Assembly (NCBI RefSeq): GCF_900094835.1
Contig: NZ_FMAO01000009.1
Span: 1-64,000 of the forward strand
Reading direction: 5' to 3'
Length of the DNA: 64,000 nucleotides
Origin: Weissella bombi
GTDB lineage: Bacteria > Bacillota > Bacilli > Lactobacillales > Lactobacillaceae
Both the position numbers and the translations under genes were made by a program. Below are positions 45,188-53,318 of this stretch, one piece after another; position 1 is the first letter of the stretch, and each line of letters begins with the position of its first letter. The notes beneath the pieces are model-generated. The model was not told the DNA's origin. It did no database searches and was given only the letters and a program-made list of their open reading frames with translations.

Positions 45188-45304
45188 TTAAGAATATATT
45201 GTATAGCAATAGACAAACCATCCTCCAGATTTTTTGCAAATCTTATGAATATGTTTTTTTCCACCATAAAGTTTCGATGATTCAAATTGTGTTAATTTTT
45301 TCAT
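45188..45304 (-). CDS. Double-glycine leader peptide (putative bacteriocin or pheromone precursor)
   Basis: 38 codons, AAGGAG six bases before ATG 45304. The N-terminus MKKLTQFESSKLYGG is a textbook double-glycine leader; the predicted mature peptide has 23 residues starting KKHIHKICK, five Lys and two His, with Cys at mature positions 8 and 18 and an aromatic C-terminal half (WFVYCYTIYS). It lacks the YGNGV box of pediocin-like bacteriocins. Its start overlaps the flippase stop (ATGA), and the C39 exporter gene begins 31 bases after its stop, so maturation and export by that protein is the natural reading. Too short for routine gene calling. No immunity gene is obvious. Confidence 0.8.
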   Translation of the reverse strand: MKKLTQFESSKLYGGKKHIHKICKKSGGWFVYCYTIYS

Positions 45305-46728
45305 AAGCACTCCTTAAAAAATGATTTTATAATTGTTAATATTTTTTTGTAGAAAAAAATTCCGACAGATAATATATATACAACACTACCAATTAGAATT
45401 TCTAAAAGTAAATTACCAGAACTCAAAGGTAACTGGTGATTTATGAACAAAACTATTCCATACATTAAAATAGCAGATATCAAGAATTTTAGACTTCTTG
45501 AAAATATTTGTTTTATATTGAAATGCTTTTTAATAATATAGAACTGAACCACGGTGACAGATAATTCAGCAGCTATGGTTGCATATACAACACCAATTTC
45601 TTGAAATAACTTAATACATGGATAGTTTAGTAATAAATTGATGCAAGCGCCAATTACTACAGAGTAAAAATATGGTTTTATATTTTTAGTTGGTATTAAA
45701 AATTGGACGCCGATGATATGACTCCAACTAATCAAGATAATTAAAAGTGCTTCTAATTCAATGTAGGTTGATATGCCAGAAAATTTATTGGAAAAAAACC
45801 ATAATGAGAAATCTTTTGATAAAGCTAATATGCCAGCGACTAATGGAAAACATAAAAAATTGGTAATGAGAAAACTATTTACAATTAATTTTTTAAGTGT
45901 TTCAAATTGTTTTGTAGCATATAATTTATTTATTCTCGGAATAAAAACTGTACCAGAAGCAGTAATGAAAGTTATTAAAATTCTTATTAATCGATCAGCG
46001 TTTTCAAAGTAGGCAACAGCAGTCATACTAGAAAATATACCCAAGTAAGTCTTATTAATAGTGGCATATAAAGTAATGATTAATTCAGGTAGAAGTAAAA
46101 GAGCTGCTGGTTTGATATGCTTTTTAAAATGCCAATAATGTTTTGTTGGTTTAGCAATTTCTTTGTGTAGATTTGTATAGAAAGTTAAATTACTAATTAA
46201 AGTAGAACAAGATAAGATACAGATGTACAATAGTAAATCTGATTGATTTTTTATAAGAATAAAAATACTAAGAATAGTGGCGATACGCATGATAAGATTA
46301 CGTATCGTGATTAATTTAAAGTTTTCAATACCTTGATAGTACCAGGAAATGTCCAAGGCCAGTGCAATAATTTGAATAGATTGGGCTAAATAGAAGATAA
46401 AGTAAGTTGTCTGAGTTAAAAATAAAAAGACTATAAAAATTATAAAGGTAAATATAGAGACAATTATTCGAAAGAAATAAAGTTCCCAAAATAATTGAGT
46501 TTGTAATAATTTGTTTTTTTTAGAAGTAGTAATTAGCTGACAACCGTAAGTGACACCAATAGTAGCGATTAAGATAAAATATTGGGTATTTGTTGCAGTG
46601 TAAGAATGAATACCAAGTTCATGAGGGCCTAAAGTTCGGGCTATATAAGGCATTGTTAATAGAGGGACAAATAAATTAAAAATGTGATACAAAACGTTCC
46701 AAAAATAGTTATACACTAAAGATGTCAT
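45301..46728 (-). CDS. Wzx-like polysaccharide/oligosaccharide flippase
   Basis: 475 residues, 12-14 membrane segments of the MOP superfamily. The N-terminus VLYHIFNLFVPLLTMPYIARTLGPHELGIHSYTAT is diagnostic of Wzx/RfbX flippases, which turn lipid-linked oligosaccharides across the membrane. No glycosyltransferase or polymerase gene is nearby; instead the stop overlaps the start of a double-glycine peptide gene. No clear Shine-Dalgarno before ATG 46728. Codon use is extremely A/T-biased, unlike the flanking genes, which suggests acquisition by transfer. The 276 bases upstream contain only a possible extended -10 (TGCTATATT, minus strand, near 46770). Confidence 0.88.
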   Translation of the reverse strand: MTSLVYNYFWNVLYHIFNLFVPLLTMPYIARTLGPHELGIHSYTATNTQYFILIATIGVTYGCQLITTSKKNKLLQTQLFWELYFFRIIVSIFTFIIFIVFLFLTQTTYFIFYLAQSIQIIALALDISWYYQGIENFKLITIRNLIMRIATILSIFILIKNQSDLLLYICILSCSTLISNLTFYTNLHKEIAKPTKHYWHFKKHIKPAALLLLPELIITLYATINKTYLGIFSSMTAVAYFENADRLIRILITFITASGTVFIPRINKLYATKQFETLKKLIVNSFLITNFLCFPLVAGILALSKDFSLWFFSNKFSGISTYIELEALLIILISWSHIIGVQFLIPTKNIKPYFYSVVIGACINLLLNYPCIKLFQEIGVVYATIAAELSVTVVQFYIIKKHFNIKQIFSRSLKFLISAILMYGIVLFINHQLPLSSGNLLLEILIGSVVYILSVGIFFYKKILTIIKSFFKECL

Positions 46729-47004
46729 ATAATTTAACCAAGCTTTTTGAGAAATTATCTGTTAAAAAATATAGCATGATTCTTTCAGGAAGGATTTGCT
46801 GTAAATTAATCGTACTAAAATTGTAATTAAACGTCATTGAGTGTAAAGCCTTATAGAAATGCTAAATACTAAATAATATTAATAAATCGGCTAATTTTCT
46901 CATTTTAAGGTAAAATTTAGATTACGACTTCCAGAAAATAGTGCAGTATAACAGGTTTTGTGGTATTATAATTAAATTAGAAACTAAGGATAGGAGTTGT
47001 CTAA

Positions 47005-47649
47005 ATGTTAGCGACTTTAGTTAAGTCTCGAGACCTATTAACAACGCTCAGTGAAAATGCAACACTTCAAGATGCATTAGATGTCTTTGATAGCTCTAAC
47101 TTCCGAGCTATTCCTATTTTAGACGAAAGCGGACAATTGTTTCGCGGTGCCATTTATAAATTGCACATTTACCAGCATTTAATTCAAGGTGGAGATTTGA
47201 ATGCACCGGTGACGAGCTACATGCGTAATATGACCAAATTCGTGCGTGTGGAATCAACTTTTTACGAAGCATTTTTTACATTAAAAGATTTACCATTTAT
47301 TTCAGTTCTTGATAACGATAATCATTTTATCGGTATCTTAACACACGCGCGTATGATGAGATTACTAGCTGATTCTTGGACGACAGATGGCGGTCGTTAT
47401 AGTTTAACGCTGGTATCTGAAGGTGAGCGGGGTACGTTAGAAAAAGCAACCCATATTATTTCTCGATATACCACCATTTCATCAGCAATGACTTTAAATC
47501 CTGATAAAAACCCACGAACAACTCGCTTGTTGTTCACATTACCACGTACGGTGAGTGAAGGTTCTTTGTCAAAAATCATTAAGATATTATCTCGTAAGGG
47601 TTATCATTTAGAGTCATTAGAAGATTTATCACAATCATCATATATGTAA
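47005..47649 (+). CDS. CBS domain protein with C-terminal ACT-like domain (CbpA-like)
   Basis: 214 residues: two CBS motifs (about 1-62 and 68-125) and an ACT-like region (about 130-208). Soluble, cytosolic. Proteins with this architecture, such as Listeria CbpA, bind cyclic di-AMP or adenine nucleotides; that assignment here is inference from architecture. GGATAGGAG precedes the ATG. 51 bases separate it from the TatD-like gene, so they may be cotranscribed. Confidence 0.78.
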   Translation: MLATLVKSRDLLTTLSENATLQDALDVFDSSNFRAIPILDESGQLFRGAIYKLHIYQHLIQGGDLNAPVTSYMRNMTKFVRVESTFYEAFFTLKDLPFISVLDNDNHFIGILTHARMMRLLADSWTTDGGRYSLTLVSEGERGTLEKATHIISRYTTISSAMTLNPDKNPRTTRLLFTLPRTVSEGSLSKIIKILSRKGYHLESLEDLSQSSYM

Positions 47650-47700
47650 GGTATTCAAAAGCGACCAACTATTTGGATCGCTTTTTTGTTAGGAGATTAA

Positions 47701-48426
47701 ATGATGTTAATTGATATGCATAGTCATAGTGATGGTAGTGCTGAATTTATTGCAGAACAAAATAAAGCACATGTTGCTAGTGTTTTGAATGCAACAACGA
47801 GTGAAGAATTCCAATTTAATCAGCGTTATATTGGTGAGCAGCAGTTACTTAGTTATGGTGTTCATCCATGGGAATCACAACGACAAATTATTAATCATGA
47901 GTTATTAATGCGTGCACCAATTATTGGTGAAATTGGCTTGGATACGGAATGGACAGATGTGCCTTTAACTATTCAACGGCCTGTTTTTTCGGCACAATTA
48001 CGGACTGCGCAACAATTAAATAAACCAGTTGTTTTGCATACCAAAGGGTGTGAAGCAGAAATTTTGGATACTTTAAAAGCGTATCCGCAATTAACGACTT
48101 TAGTACACTGGTATTCGGCAGCAGAATATCAAGATGAATACTTAAAACGGCCAAATAGTTATTTTTCAATTGGTCCTGATGTGTTGACTGATTCGGTTGT
48201 ACAGGAGTTTGCTAAAAAAGTACCAGCAACGCAATTATTTATTGAATCAGATGGGTTAGAAAGTTTTGTCTGGGTTTTAAAAAGATCGGTTGATGTTAGT
48301 GAGTATCAGTCGTTGCTAGAAGTGGTTTATCAAAAAGTAGCGCAACTACGAAATGTTTCTGTAGAACAACTAGAATTACAAGTGCAGAGTAATTGGCAAC
48401 AATTTCTAACTAGTCTATCAAAATAA
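47701..48426 (+). CDS. TatD-like metal-dependent hydrolase, second copy
   Basis: 241 residues, shorter and distant from the tatD at 5.3 kb. DMHSHSDGS supplies the first histidines, GEIGLDTEW the Glu, VVLHTKG and LVHWYSAAEY two further His, and FIESDGLES the Asp. Likely a Mg2+/Mn2+ phosphoesterase; substrate unknown. AGGAG precedes the ATG pair at 47701/47704. A terminator (48430-48463) and then two tandem palindromic repeats follow. Confidence 0.85.
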   Translation: MMLIDMHSHSDGSAEFIAEQNKAHVASVLNATTSEEFQFNQRYIGEQQLLSYGVHPWESQRQIINHELLMRAPIIGEIGLDTEWTDVPLTIQRPVFSAQLRTAQQLNKPVVLHTKGCEAEILDTLKAYPQLTTLVHWYSAAEYQDEYLKRPNSYFSIGPDVLTDSVVQEFAKKVPATQLFIESDGLESFVWVLKRSVDVSEYQSLLEVVYQKVAQLRNVSVEQLELQVQSNWQQFLTSLSK

Positions 48427-48429
48427 TAC

Positions 48430-48463
48430 GAAAAGCCGTCAATCGTTCGATTGACGGCTTTTA
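48430..48463 (+). terminator. Terminator
   Basis: AAAAGCCGTCAATCG / CGATTGACGGCTTTT stem of about 14 bp with a tiny loop. Confidence 0.93.
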
Positions 48464-48478
48464 ATGGTTTTTTGGGTG

Positions 48479-48492
48479 ATTTTTTCACACTC
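48479..48492 (+). repeat. Solo end sequence of the palindromic repeat
   Basis: ATTTTTTCACACTC, identical in type to the right ends of copies 3 and 4 (48609-48622 and 48741-48754). It precedes copy 3, so each unit in the tandem pair is flanked by this 14-bp direct repeat. Confidence 0.75.
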
Positions 48493-48495
48493 TTT

Positions 48496-48622
48496 AACGT
48501 GTTCAAAAAATCTGAACCTTAAATGTAACGCTATTTAGATCAGTCACGTCCTGCGCGTTGCTCCGGACATAACCGATCTAAACAACGTTACAACCGGGTT
48601 CAAACCAATTTTTTTCACACTC
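48496..48622 (-). repeat. Palindromic repeat family, copy 3
   Basis: Imperfect palindrome: GTG..AAAAAAT..GAACC..TGTAACG..TTTAGATC on the left and GATCTAAA..CGTTACA..GGGTTC..ATTTTTTTCAC on the right. The core hairpin at 48548-48568 runs from GTCC to GGAC. It aligns with copies 1 and 2 when these are reverse-complemented (AACGTGTTC versus AACGCGTTC, then TCTGAA, CC and AATGTAACG). I assign the minus strand because there the conserved core mismatches become G-A pairs. Confidence 0.85.
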
Positions 48623-48627
48623 TTTTA

Positions 48628-48754
48628 AACGTGCTCAAAAAATCTGAATCCTTAATATAACGCTAGTTAAACTAATCACGCCCTACGCTGCGCTTCGGTC
48701 GCAATCAACTTAACCAACGTTATACTCGGATTCAAAACGATTTTTTTCACACTC
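48628..48754 (-). repeat. Palindromic repeat family, copy 4
   Basis: Tandem to copy 3 with a 132-base period. The same nested stems have changed bases on both arms: TATAACG/CGTTATA for TGTAACG/CGTTACA, GAATCC/GGATTC for GAACC/GGGTTC, GTTAA/TTAAC for the next stem. Core hairpin at 48680-48700. Its last base touches the tetR stop codon (48755), so on the minus strand it is the immediate 3' UTR of tetR. Confidence 0.85.
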
Positions 48755-49357
48755 CTAATTAAACGCAATTAAATCATGCGGTGCCATAAAACGACTACGC
48801 ATTAAAATATTGGCTAGTTCGTCAGGATCTTCAGGATTATCTTTATCAATCCAATGACGGACGATGTTTAGAATGCTATTAATCGCAATCTCTTTGGTGT
48901 AATCAATTGGAATATCGTTAGTAAAGTGCCCATTATTTTTGATTAGTTGTGCCGTGAAAAGGTCATCAACCACATTTTTAATTTGTGAAAAGAATTGTGA
49001 ATCGCCATTATTTGAGAATAATGCATGCATGGTTGCACGTTCACTATCAACATATTCTAAAGCTTGGCTAAAAACGCGATATGTTGCACCAGAACGATCG
49101 GCACTAGAAGCATTACTCAATGGTTCTTTTAGATTGTCCTTTAATGCTGCTGAGATGTTCATAATTAGTTCATCTTCAATTTTAGCTAATAATTCATACT
49201 TATCGGTATAGTGCACATAAAAAGTCCCCCGGCTTACACCAGCATCACGTGTGATATCAGATACCGTGATATTACTGAAGCCTTTGTCTTCAATGAGTTT
49301 GATAAAGGATTGTTTGATATTTTGTTTTGTACGTGCGTTACGATCAGCTTGTTTCAT
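48755..49357 (-). CDS. TetR family repressor of the YhgE gene
   Basis: 200 residues. N-terminal helix-turn-helix: TKQNIKQSFIKLIEDKGFSNITVSDITRDAGVSRGTFYVHYTDKYELL (about 11-58), then an all-helical ligand domain of the type with a TetR_C_33-like pattern (YRVFSQALEYVDSERATMHALFSNNG). Divergent from the YhgE/Pip gene, with two matching palindromic operators between them. GGGGTAGGAATT precedes the ATG. It ends exactly at repeat copy 4. Confidence 0.9.
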   Translation of the reverse strand: MKQADRNARTKQNIKQSFIKLIEDKGFSNITVSDITRDAGVSRGTFYVHYTDKYELLAKIEDELIMNISAALKDNLKEPLSNASSADRSGATYRVFSQALEYVDSERATMHALFSNNGDSQFFSQIKNVVDDLFTAQLIKNNGHFTNDIPIDYTKEIAINSILNIVRHWIDKDNPEDPDELANILMRSRFMAPHDLIAFN

Positions 49358-49374
49358 AATTCCTACCCCATTTA

Positions 49375-49391
49375 TTGAACAACGTGTTCAA
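49375..49391. promoter_or_regulatory. TetR operator 1
   Basis: TTGAACAACGTGTTCAA, a perfect 6-bp palindrome with a 5-base centre, 17 bases before the tetR start; suited to autorepression. Confidence 0.75.
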
Positions 49392-49448
49392 AATTGTACA
49401 TTGTACTAATGCCCTATTAGCATTAATATAGTCCTCAGAGAAAAAATA

Positions 49449-49465
49449 TTCAACAAGTTGTTCAA
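49449..49465. promoter_or_regulatory. TetR operator 2
   Basis: TTCAACAAGTTGTTCAA, matching operator 1 at 13 of 17 positions, 29 bases before the YhgE start; it would block transcription of that gene. Confidence 0.7.
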
Positions 49466-49493
49466 TAATTTGTTGTAGGAGGAGAGAAAAACA

Positions 49494-52016
49494 ATGTTGA
49501 AATCAGAGTGGCAATGGCTAAAAGCACATAAATTTTATATGTTAGTTCTTTTTGTTTTACTATTTGTACCATCAATTTATGCTGTCACTTTCCTAGGTTC
49601 ATTGTGGAATCCTTATGGTGAGGTAAGCAAATTACCAGTAGCGGTAGTTAATAAGGATCAGTCAGTGACTTACGCAGGAAAGAAATTAACGGTAGGTCAT
49701 GACTTAAAAACGGAATTACAAAAGTCTGATGCGATGAATTTTAAATTTCCATCGGCATCAGCAGCCGAAAAGGGCTTGGATGATGGTAAATACTATACCG
49801 TTATTACAATTCCAAAGAATTTTTCACGTAATGCAACGACATTGCTAGACAAGCAACCAAAACAAATGAAGTTGCAATACGAAACGAGTTCTGGTCATAG
49901 TTTTATTGCAGGTAAGTTATCCGAATCAGGTGCTGAACGAATTGGTACGCAAATTTCAGGTAAGGTTACGAAAATTTATACCAAGACTTTGTTTAAAGAA
50001 ATGCAAAAAGCCGGTAAGGGGATGGACGAAGCCGGCGCTGCCAATAAAAAGTTAGCTGATGGTGCTAATACGTTAAAAGATGGTAGTGATCAAGTGACAA
50101 CCAATCTTAATAAGCTAGCAGCTAGTTCATTAACCTTTCAAGATGGTGCTAAAACATTAACGCAAGGCGTTGGTCAGTATACATCAGCGGTTAGTCAAGC
50201 AAGTACTGGTAGCAAACAACTTGCGTCTGGTTTGAATCAAATGAATCAACAGGCACCAACTTTGATTAATGGTATTGGTCAATTACAACAAGGAACAAAG
50301 CAATACACAGCTGCAGTTGGTCAAGCCGCTCAAGGTAGTCAAACACTATCAACCGGACTAAATCAATTAAATCAACAAGTCCCAACACTGCAGACTGGTG
50401 TGACAAAGTTAAATGATGGTTTGGCAAAATTAAATAAGCAGATGGTTGATAATGATGTTAAGGGTAATTTGGCAAAAGTTCAAAAAGAATTGACTTCGTT
50501 GTCATCTGTAATTGATGATACACAGGCTGCTTTACCAAACGATCAAACAATTAATAGTCAATTTAGCACATTACAATCGGATTTGAAGGCGTTAGAGCAA
50601 GCAAATGCAGCAGATCAAGGTACGCTAACAAATAATGTGAATGCAGCCATGAATGATGCGGGTATTGATTTAACGGCCGAGCAAAAACAAAAATTTGTAC
50701 AGTCATTGGCAAGCAAACAAAGTAATACGCAGACTGCTAAGGTCTTAGCTACGATGACACAGCATGCAACGGCATTACAAGGTAGTGTCGGTCAATTAGT
50801 ACAAGCTGTTCAAAAGAATCAGGGCACATTAACGTCACTAAATAAGACGTTACAAAATACAGATGTAAAAACAATTAATACGCAACTAACAGCATTGCAA
50901 CAAGTGCCCGATGCAGTTGCACAATTATCATCAGGCTCACAACAGTTAAATGATAAGTTGCCAACGTTAAAGAGTGCCGTTAATACATTGGCTACTGGTG
51001 GTCAAACATTAAATACGGGGCTACAAACGTTGCAGGGCAAATCAGCTACATTAAATACCAGTGTGGCAACATTGCAGTCTGGTGCGCAAACATTAAGTGG
51101 TGGTGTTGGCCAACTAGCTAGTGGTGCTACACAATTGAATGGTGGACTTCAGACCTTAAATGGTATGAGTGGTCAACTAAACAGTGGTGCTAGTCAATTA
51201 AGTGGCGGTGCCGGTCAAATTAGCGATGGTTCAGGAAAGCTAGCAAGTGCTGCGCAACAGATGGGGCCAGCTTTGTCGAAGATGAACACAGGAAATCAGA
51301 CATTAGCAGCTAAGTTAGCAGATGCCGGTAAGCAAGCTGGTCAGCTTAAGAGTACTAAGGGAACGCTAAAGCAAATGGCTACGCCAGCTAAGTTAGCACA
51401 TACTGAAAAAGATAAGGTACCTAATAATGGTACTGGTATGATTCCATACATGTTCTCAGTTGGTATGTTTGTTGGTATGATGGCATTGAATTTGATGCTC
51501 GATATGGTAACACCACGAACAAAAATATCATCGTTGGGTGCTTGGTTTGGCTCAAAGATGTTTATTCTATTCGGACTTGCTACATTAGCTCCAATGGTGT
51601 TGTATGCACTAAGTGACTGGGTATTAGGCATGGATCCAATTAATCCGGGAAAAACATTCTTGGTAATGCTATTAACAAGTTATATGGACGCAGCTTTGGT
51701 AACGGCTATCTACATGTGGTTTGGTCGTGCTGGCGCATTCGTTTCAATGGTATTGTTGGTTGTTCAATTGAGTGTGGCCGCCGGAACGTATCCAATTGAA
51801 TTATCAAATAAGTTTTATGAGTGGTTACACCCATTGGTACCAATGTCATATTCAGTAAATGGTTTACGTGAAACAATTATGATTGGTGGACCTATTAACA
51901 CAGAGTTAACAGTTATCATTAGTGTTGGCATTGTTTCTCTATTAGCCATGTTTATCTATTTTGTTATCCGTCGTCGTAGTTTTACTACAATGGATGATCC
52001 GGTAATGAATGCATAA
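49494..52016 (+). CDS. YhgE/Pip family membrane protein
   Basis: 840 residues. One N-terminal membrane segment (about 12-35), a ~600-residue extracellular region rich in Gln/Leu/Ser/Thr/Gly heptads (repeats such as LNDGLAKL, LASGATQLNGGLQTL, LSGGAGQISDGSGKLASAAQQM) that should form long coiled coils, and five or six C-terminal membrane segments of the ABC-2 type (about 645-835). The family includes the lactococcal phage infection protein and ESX-linked YueB-like phage receptors. Controlled by the divergent TetR. AGGAGGAGAG precedes the ATG. Confidence 0.92.
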   Translation: MLKSEWQWLKAHKFYMLVLFVLLFVPSIYAVTFLGSLWNPYGEVSKLPVAVVNKDQSVTYAGKKLTVGHDLKTELQKSDAMNFKFPSASAAEKGLDDGKYYTVITIPKNFSRNATTLLDKQPKQMKLQYETSSGHSFIAGKLSESGAERIGTQISGKVTKIYTKTLFKEMQKAGKGMDEAGAANKKLADGANTLKDGSDQVTTNLNKLAASSLTFQDGAKTLTQGVGQYTSAVSQASTGSKQLASGLNQMNQQAPTLINGIGQLQQGTKQYTAAVGQAAQGSQTLSTGLNQLNQQVPTLQTGVTKLNDGLAKLNKQMVDNDVKGNLAKVQKELTSLSSVIDDTQAALPNDQTINSQFSTLQSDLKALEQANAADQGTLTNNVNAAMNDAGIDLTAEQKQKFVQSLASKQSNTQTAKVLATMTQHATALQGSVGQLVQAVQKNQGTLTSLNKTLQNTDVKTINTQLTALQQVPDAVAQLSSGSQQLNDKLPTLKSAVNTLATGGQTLNTGLQTLQGKSATLNTSVATLQSGAQTLSGGVGQLASGATQLNGGLQTLNGMSGQLNSGASQLSGGAGQISDGSGKLASAAQQMGPALSKMNTGNQTLAAKLADAGKQAGQLKSTKGTLKQMATPAKLAHTEKDKVPNNGTGMIPYMFSVGMFVGMMALNLMLDMVTPRTKISSLGAWFGSKMFILFGLATLAPMVLYALSDWVLGMDPINPGKTFLVMLLTSYMDAALVTAIYMWFGRAGAFVSMVLLVVQLSVAAGTYPIELSNKFYEWLHPLVPMSYSVNGLRETIMIGGPINTELTVIISVGIVSLLAMFIYFVIRRRSFTTMDDPVMNA

Positions 52017-52024
52017 AGAAATAA

Positions 52025-52061
52025 AGAATCTGAAACAAATCAATGTTTCAGGTTCTTTTTT
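52025..52061 (+). terminator. Terminator of the YhgE gene
   Basis: AGAATCTGAAACA / TGTTTCAGGTTCT stem of 13 bp and T6. Confidence 0.92.
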
Positions 52062-52139
52062 GTTATAAAATGTAAAATAGAATGATTAATGGTTAGAAAT
52101 TAATACTTTACTACAAAGGATATAAAGGAAGCGTATTAA

Positions 52140-53096
52140 ATGGAAGTTAATATATGGGTTTGGATTGGCTTTTTCGCATTTGTGATTGCGATGCTTATAT
52201 TGGATCTGGGTGTTTTTAACAAAAAGGGAGAAGTACCAACCTTTAAAAAATCATTGTTACAAACGGCAGCGTGGGTTGTGCTAGCATTTATCTTTGCCGG
52301 TGGTATTTGGTACTTTGAAGGTAGTGGTCATGCCATTGATTTTGTCACCGGTTACTTGTTGGAAGAATCATTGAGTATGGATAACTTGTTTATTTTTATC
52401 CTAGTATTTGGCTTCTTCGGTATTGAAGCACGTTATCAACATCGTGTATTGTTCTGGGGAATCTTTGGTGCAATTGTGATGCGTGTCCTCTTTATTTTAG
52501 GTGGGGCAGCATTGTTGCACAAATTCGAATGGTTGATGTATTTGTTTGGTATCTTTTTGGTTTATACCGGTGTAAAGATGCTGTTCAATAAAAATGAAGA
52601 TCAGAATCTAGATGATAGTAAGATTATTCAAACATTGCGGAAGTTTTTGCCGGTTAAAGATGATGTAAGCAAACCACATTTTATTATAAAAGAAAATGGT
52701 AAGCACTATGTCACACCATTTTTAATTGCTTTAATTTTTATTGAGTTATCAGATATCTTATTTGCTGTTGATTCAATTCCGGCTGTATTGGCAGTGACGC
52801 AAGATACATTTATTGTAACTACTTCTAATATCTTTGCGGTTTTGGGATTACGTTCATTGTTCTTTGCACTATCTAAGTTGCTACCAATGTTCCGTTACAT
52901 TAAATATGCTTTGGCCGTTATCTTAGCCTTTATCGGTGCCAAAATGTTAATTAATGAGGGTGGTAAAATGTTTGATTGGCAATTCGCAATCTCAAACGTT
53001 GCCTCATTAGTTGTTATTATTGGTTTGTTGGCGATTGCAATTATTGCATCGATTGCTAAAACTCGTTGGGAAGACGAACATAGTAATGTGAAATAA
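52140..53096 (+). CDS. TerC family membrane protein
   Basis: 318 residues with about nine membrane segments. EESLSMDNLFIFILVFGFFGI (near 78) and IFIELSDILFAVDSIPAVLAVTQDTFIVTTSNIFAVLGLRSLFFAL (near 200) carry the conserved acidic residues of the TerC/Alx family. Relatives export Mn2+ and assist metalation of secreted enzymes. AAAGGAAG precedes the ATG. Confidence 0.93.
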   Translation: MEVNIWVWIGFFAFVIAMLILDLGVFNKKGEVPTFKKSLLQTAAWVVLAFIFAGGIWYFEGSGHAIDFVTGYLLEESLSMDNLFIFILVFGFFGIEARYQHRVLFWGIFGAIVMRVLFILGGAALLHKFEWLMYLFGIFLVYTGVKMLFNKNEDQNLDDSKIIQTLRKFLPVKDDVSKPHFIIKENGKHYVTPFLIALIFIELSDILFAVDSIPAVLAVTQDTFIVTTSNIFAVLGLRSLFFALSKLLPMFRYIKYALAVILAFIGAKMLINEGGKMFDWQFAISNVASLVVIIGLLAIAIIASIAKTRWEDEHSNVK

Positions 53097-53100
53097 ATAA

Positions 53101-53145
53101 AATGACCTTATTCCATTTATTTTTTGGAATGAGGCCATTTTTTAT
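53101..53145 (+). terminator. terC terminator
   Basis: AATGACCTTATTCCA / TGGAATGAGGCCATT stem with two mismatches and T6. Confidence 0.85.
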
Positions 53146-53318
53146 ATTGGTATTTAGATTGTTTCATTAGCAGTACAGGTGCGTTTACAAAAATAATTAT
53201 AGGTGGCGTAGAATTAATGTATAGATGTCGTGTGACTGGGCGTCTTCGTTAATATCAGTATGTGGGATACTGGTAATTTTTTATTTCAATGGTCGTTTTA
53301 GTTCTTGGGGGACGTAAA

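Noticed and set aside
43361-46728. Capsule or exopolysaccharide locus suggested by the flippase
   Set aside because: No glycosyltransferase, polymerase or chain-length regulator is present; the flippase is coupled to a peptide gene and exporter instead.
48479-48754. CRISPR-like array
   Set aside because: Only two units, each a large palindrome, with about 130-base period and no short identical repeats with unique spacers; no cas genes nearby.
50041-51400. Tandem DNA repeat in the YhgE coding region
   Set aside because: The repetition is at protein level (coiled-coil heptads with GG/SG motifs) and the DNA units are too diverged to be a tandem repeat array.
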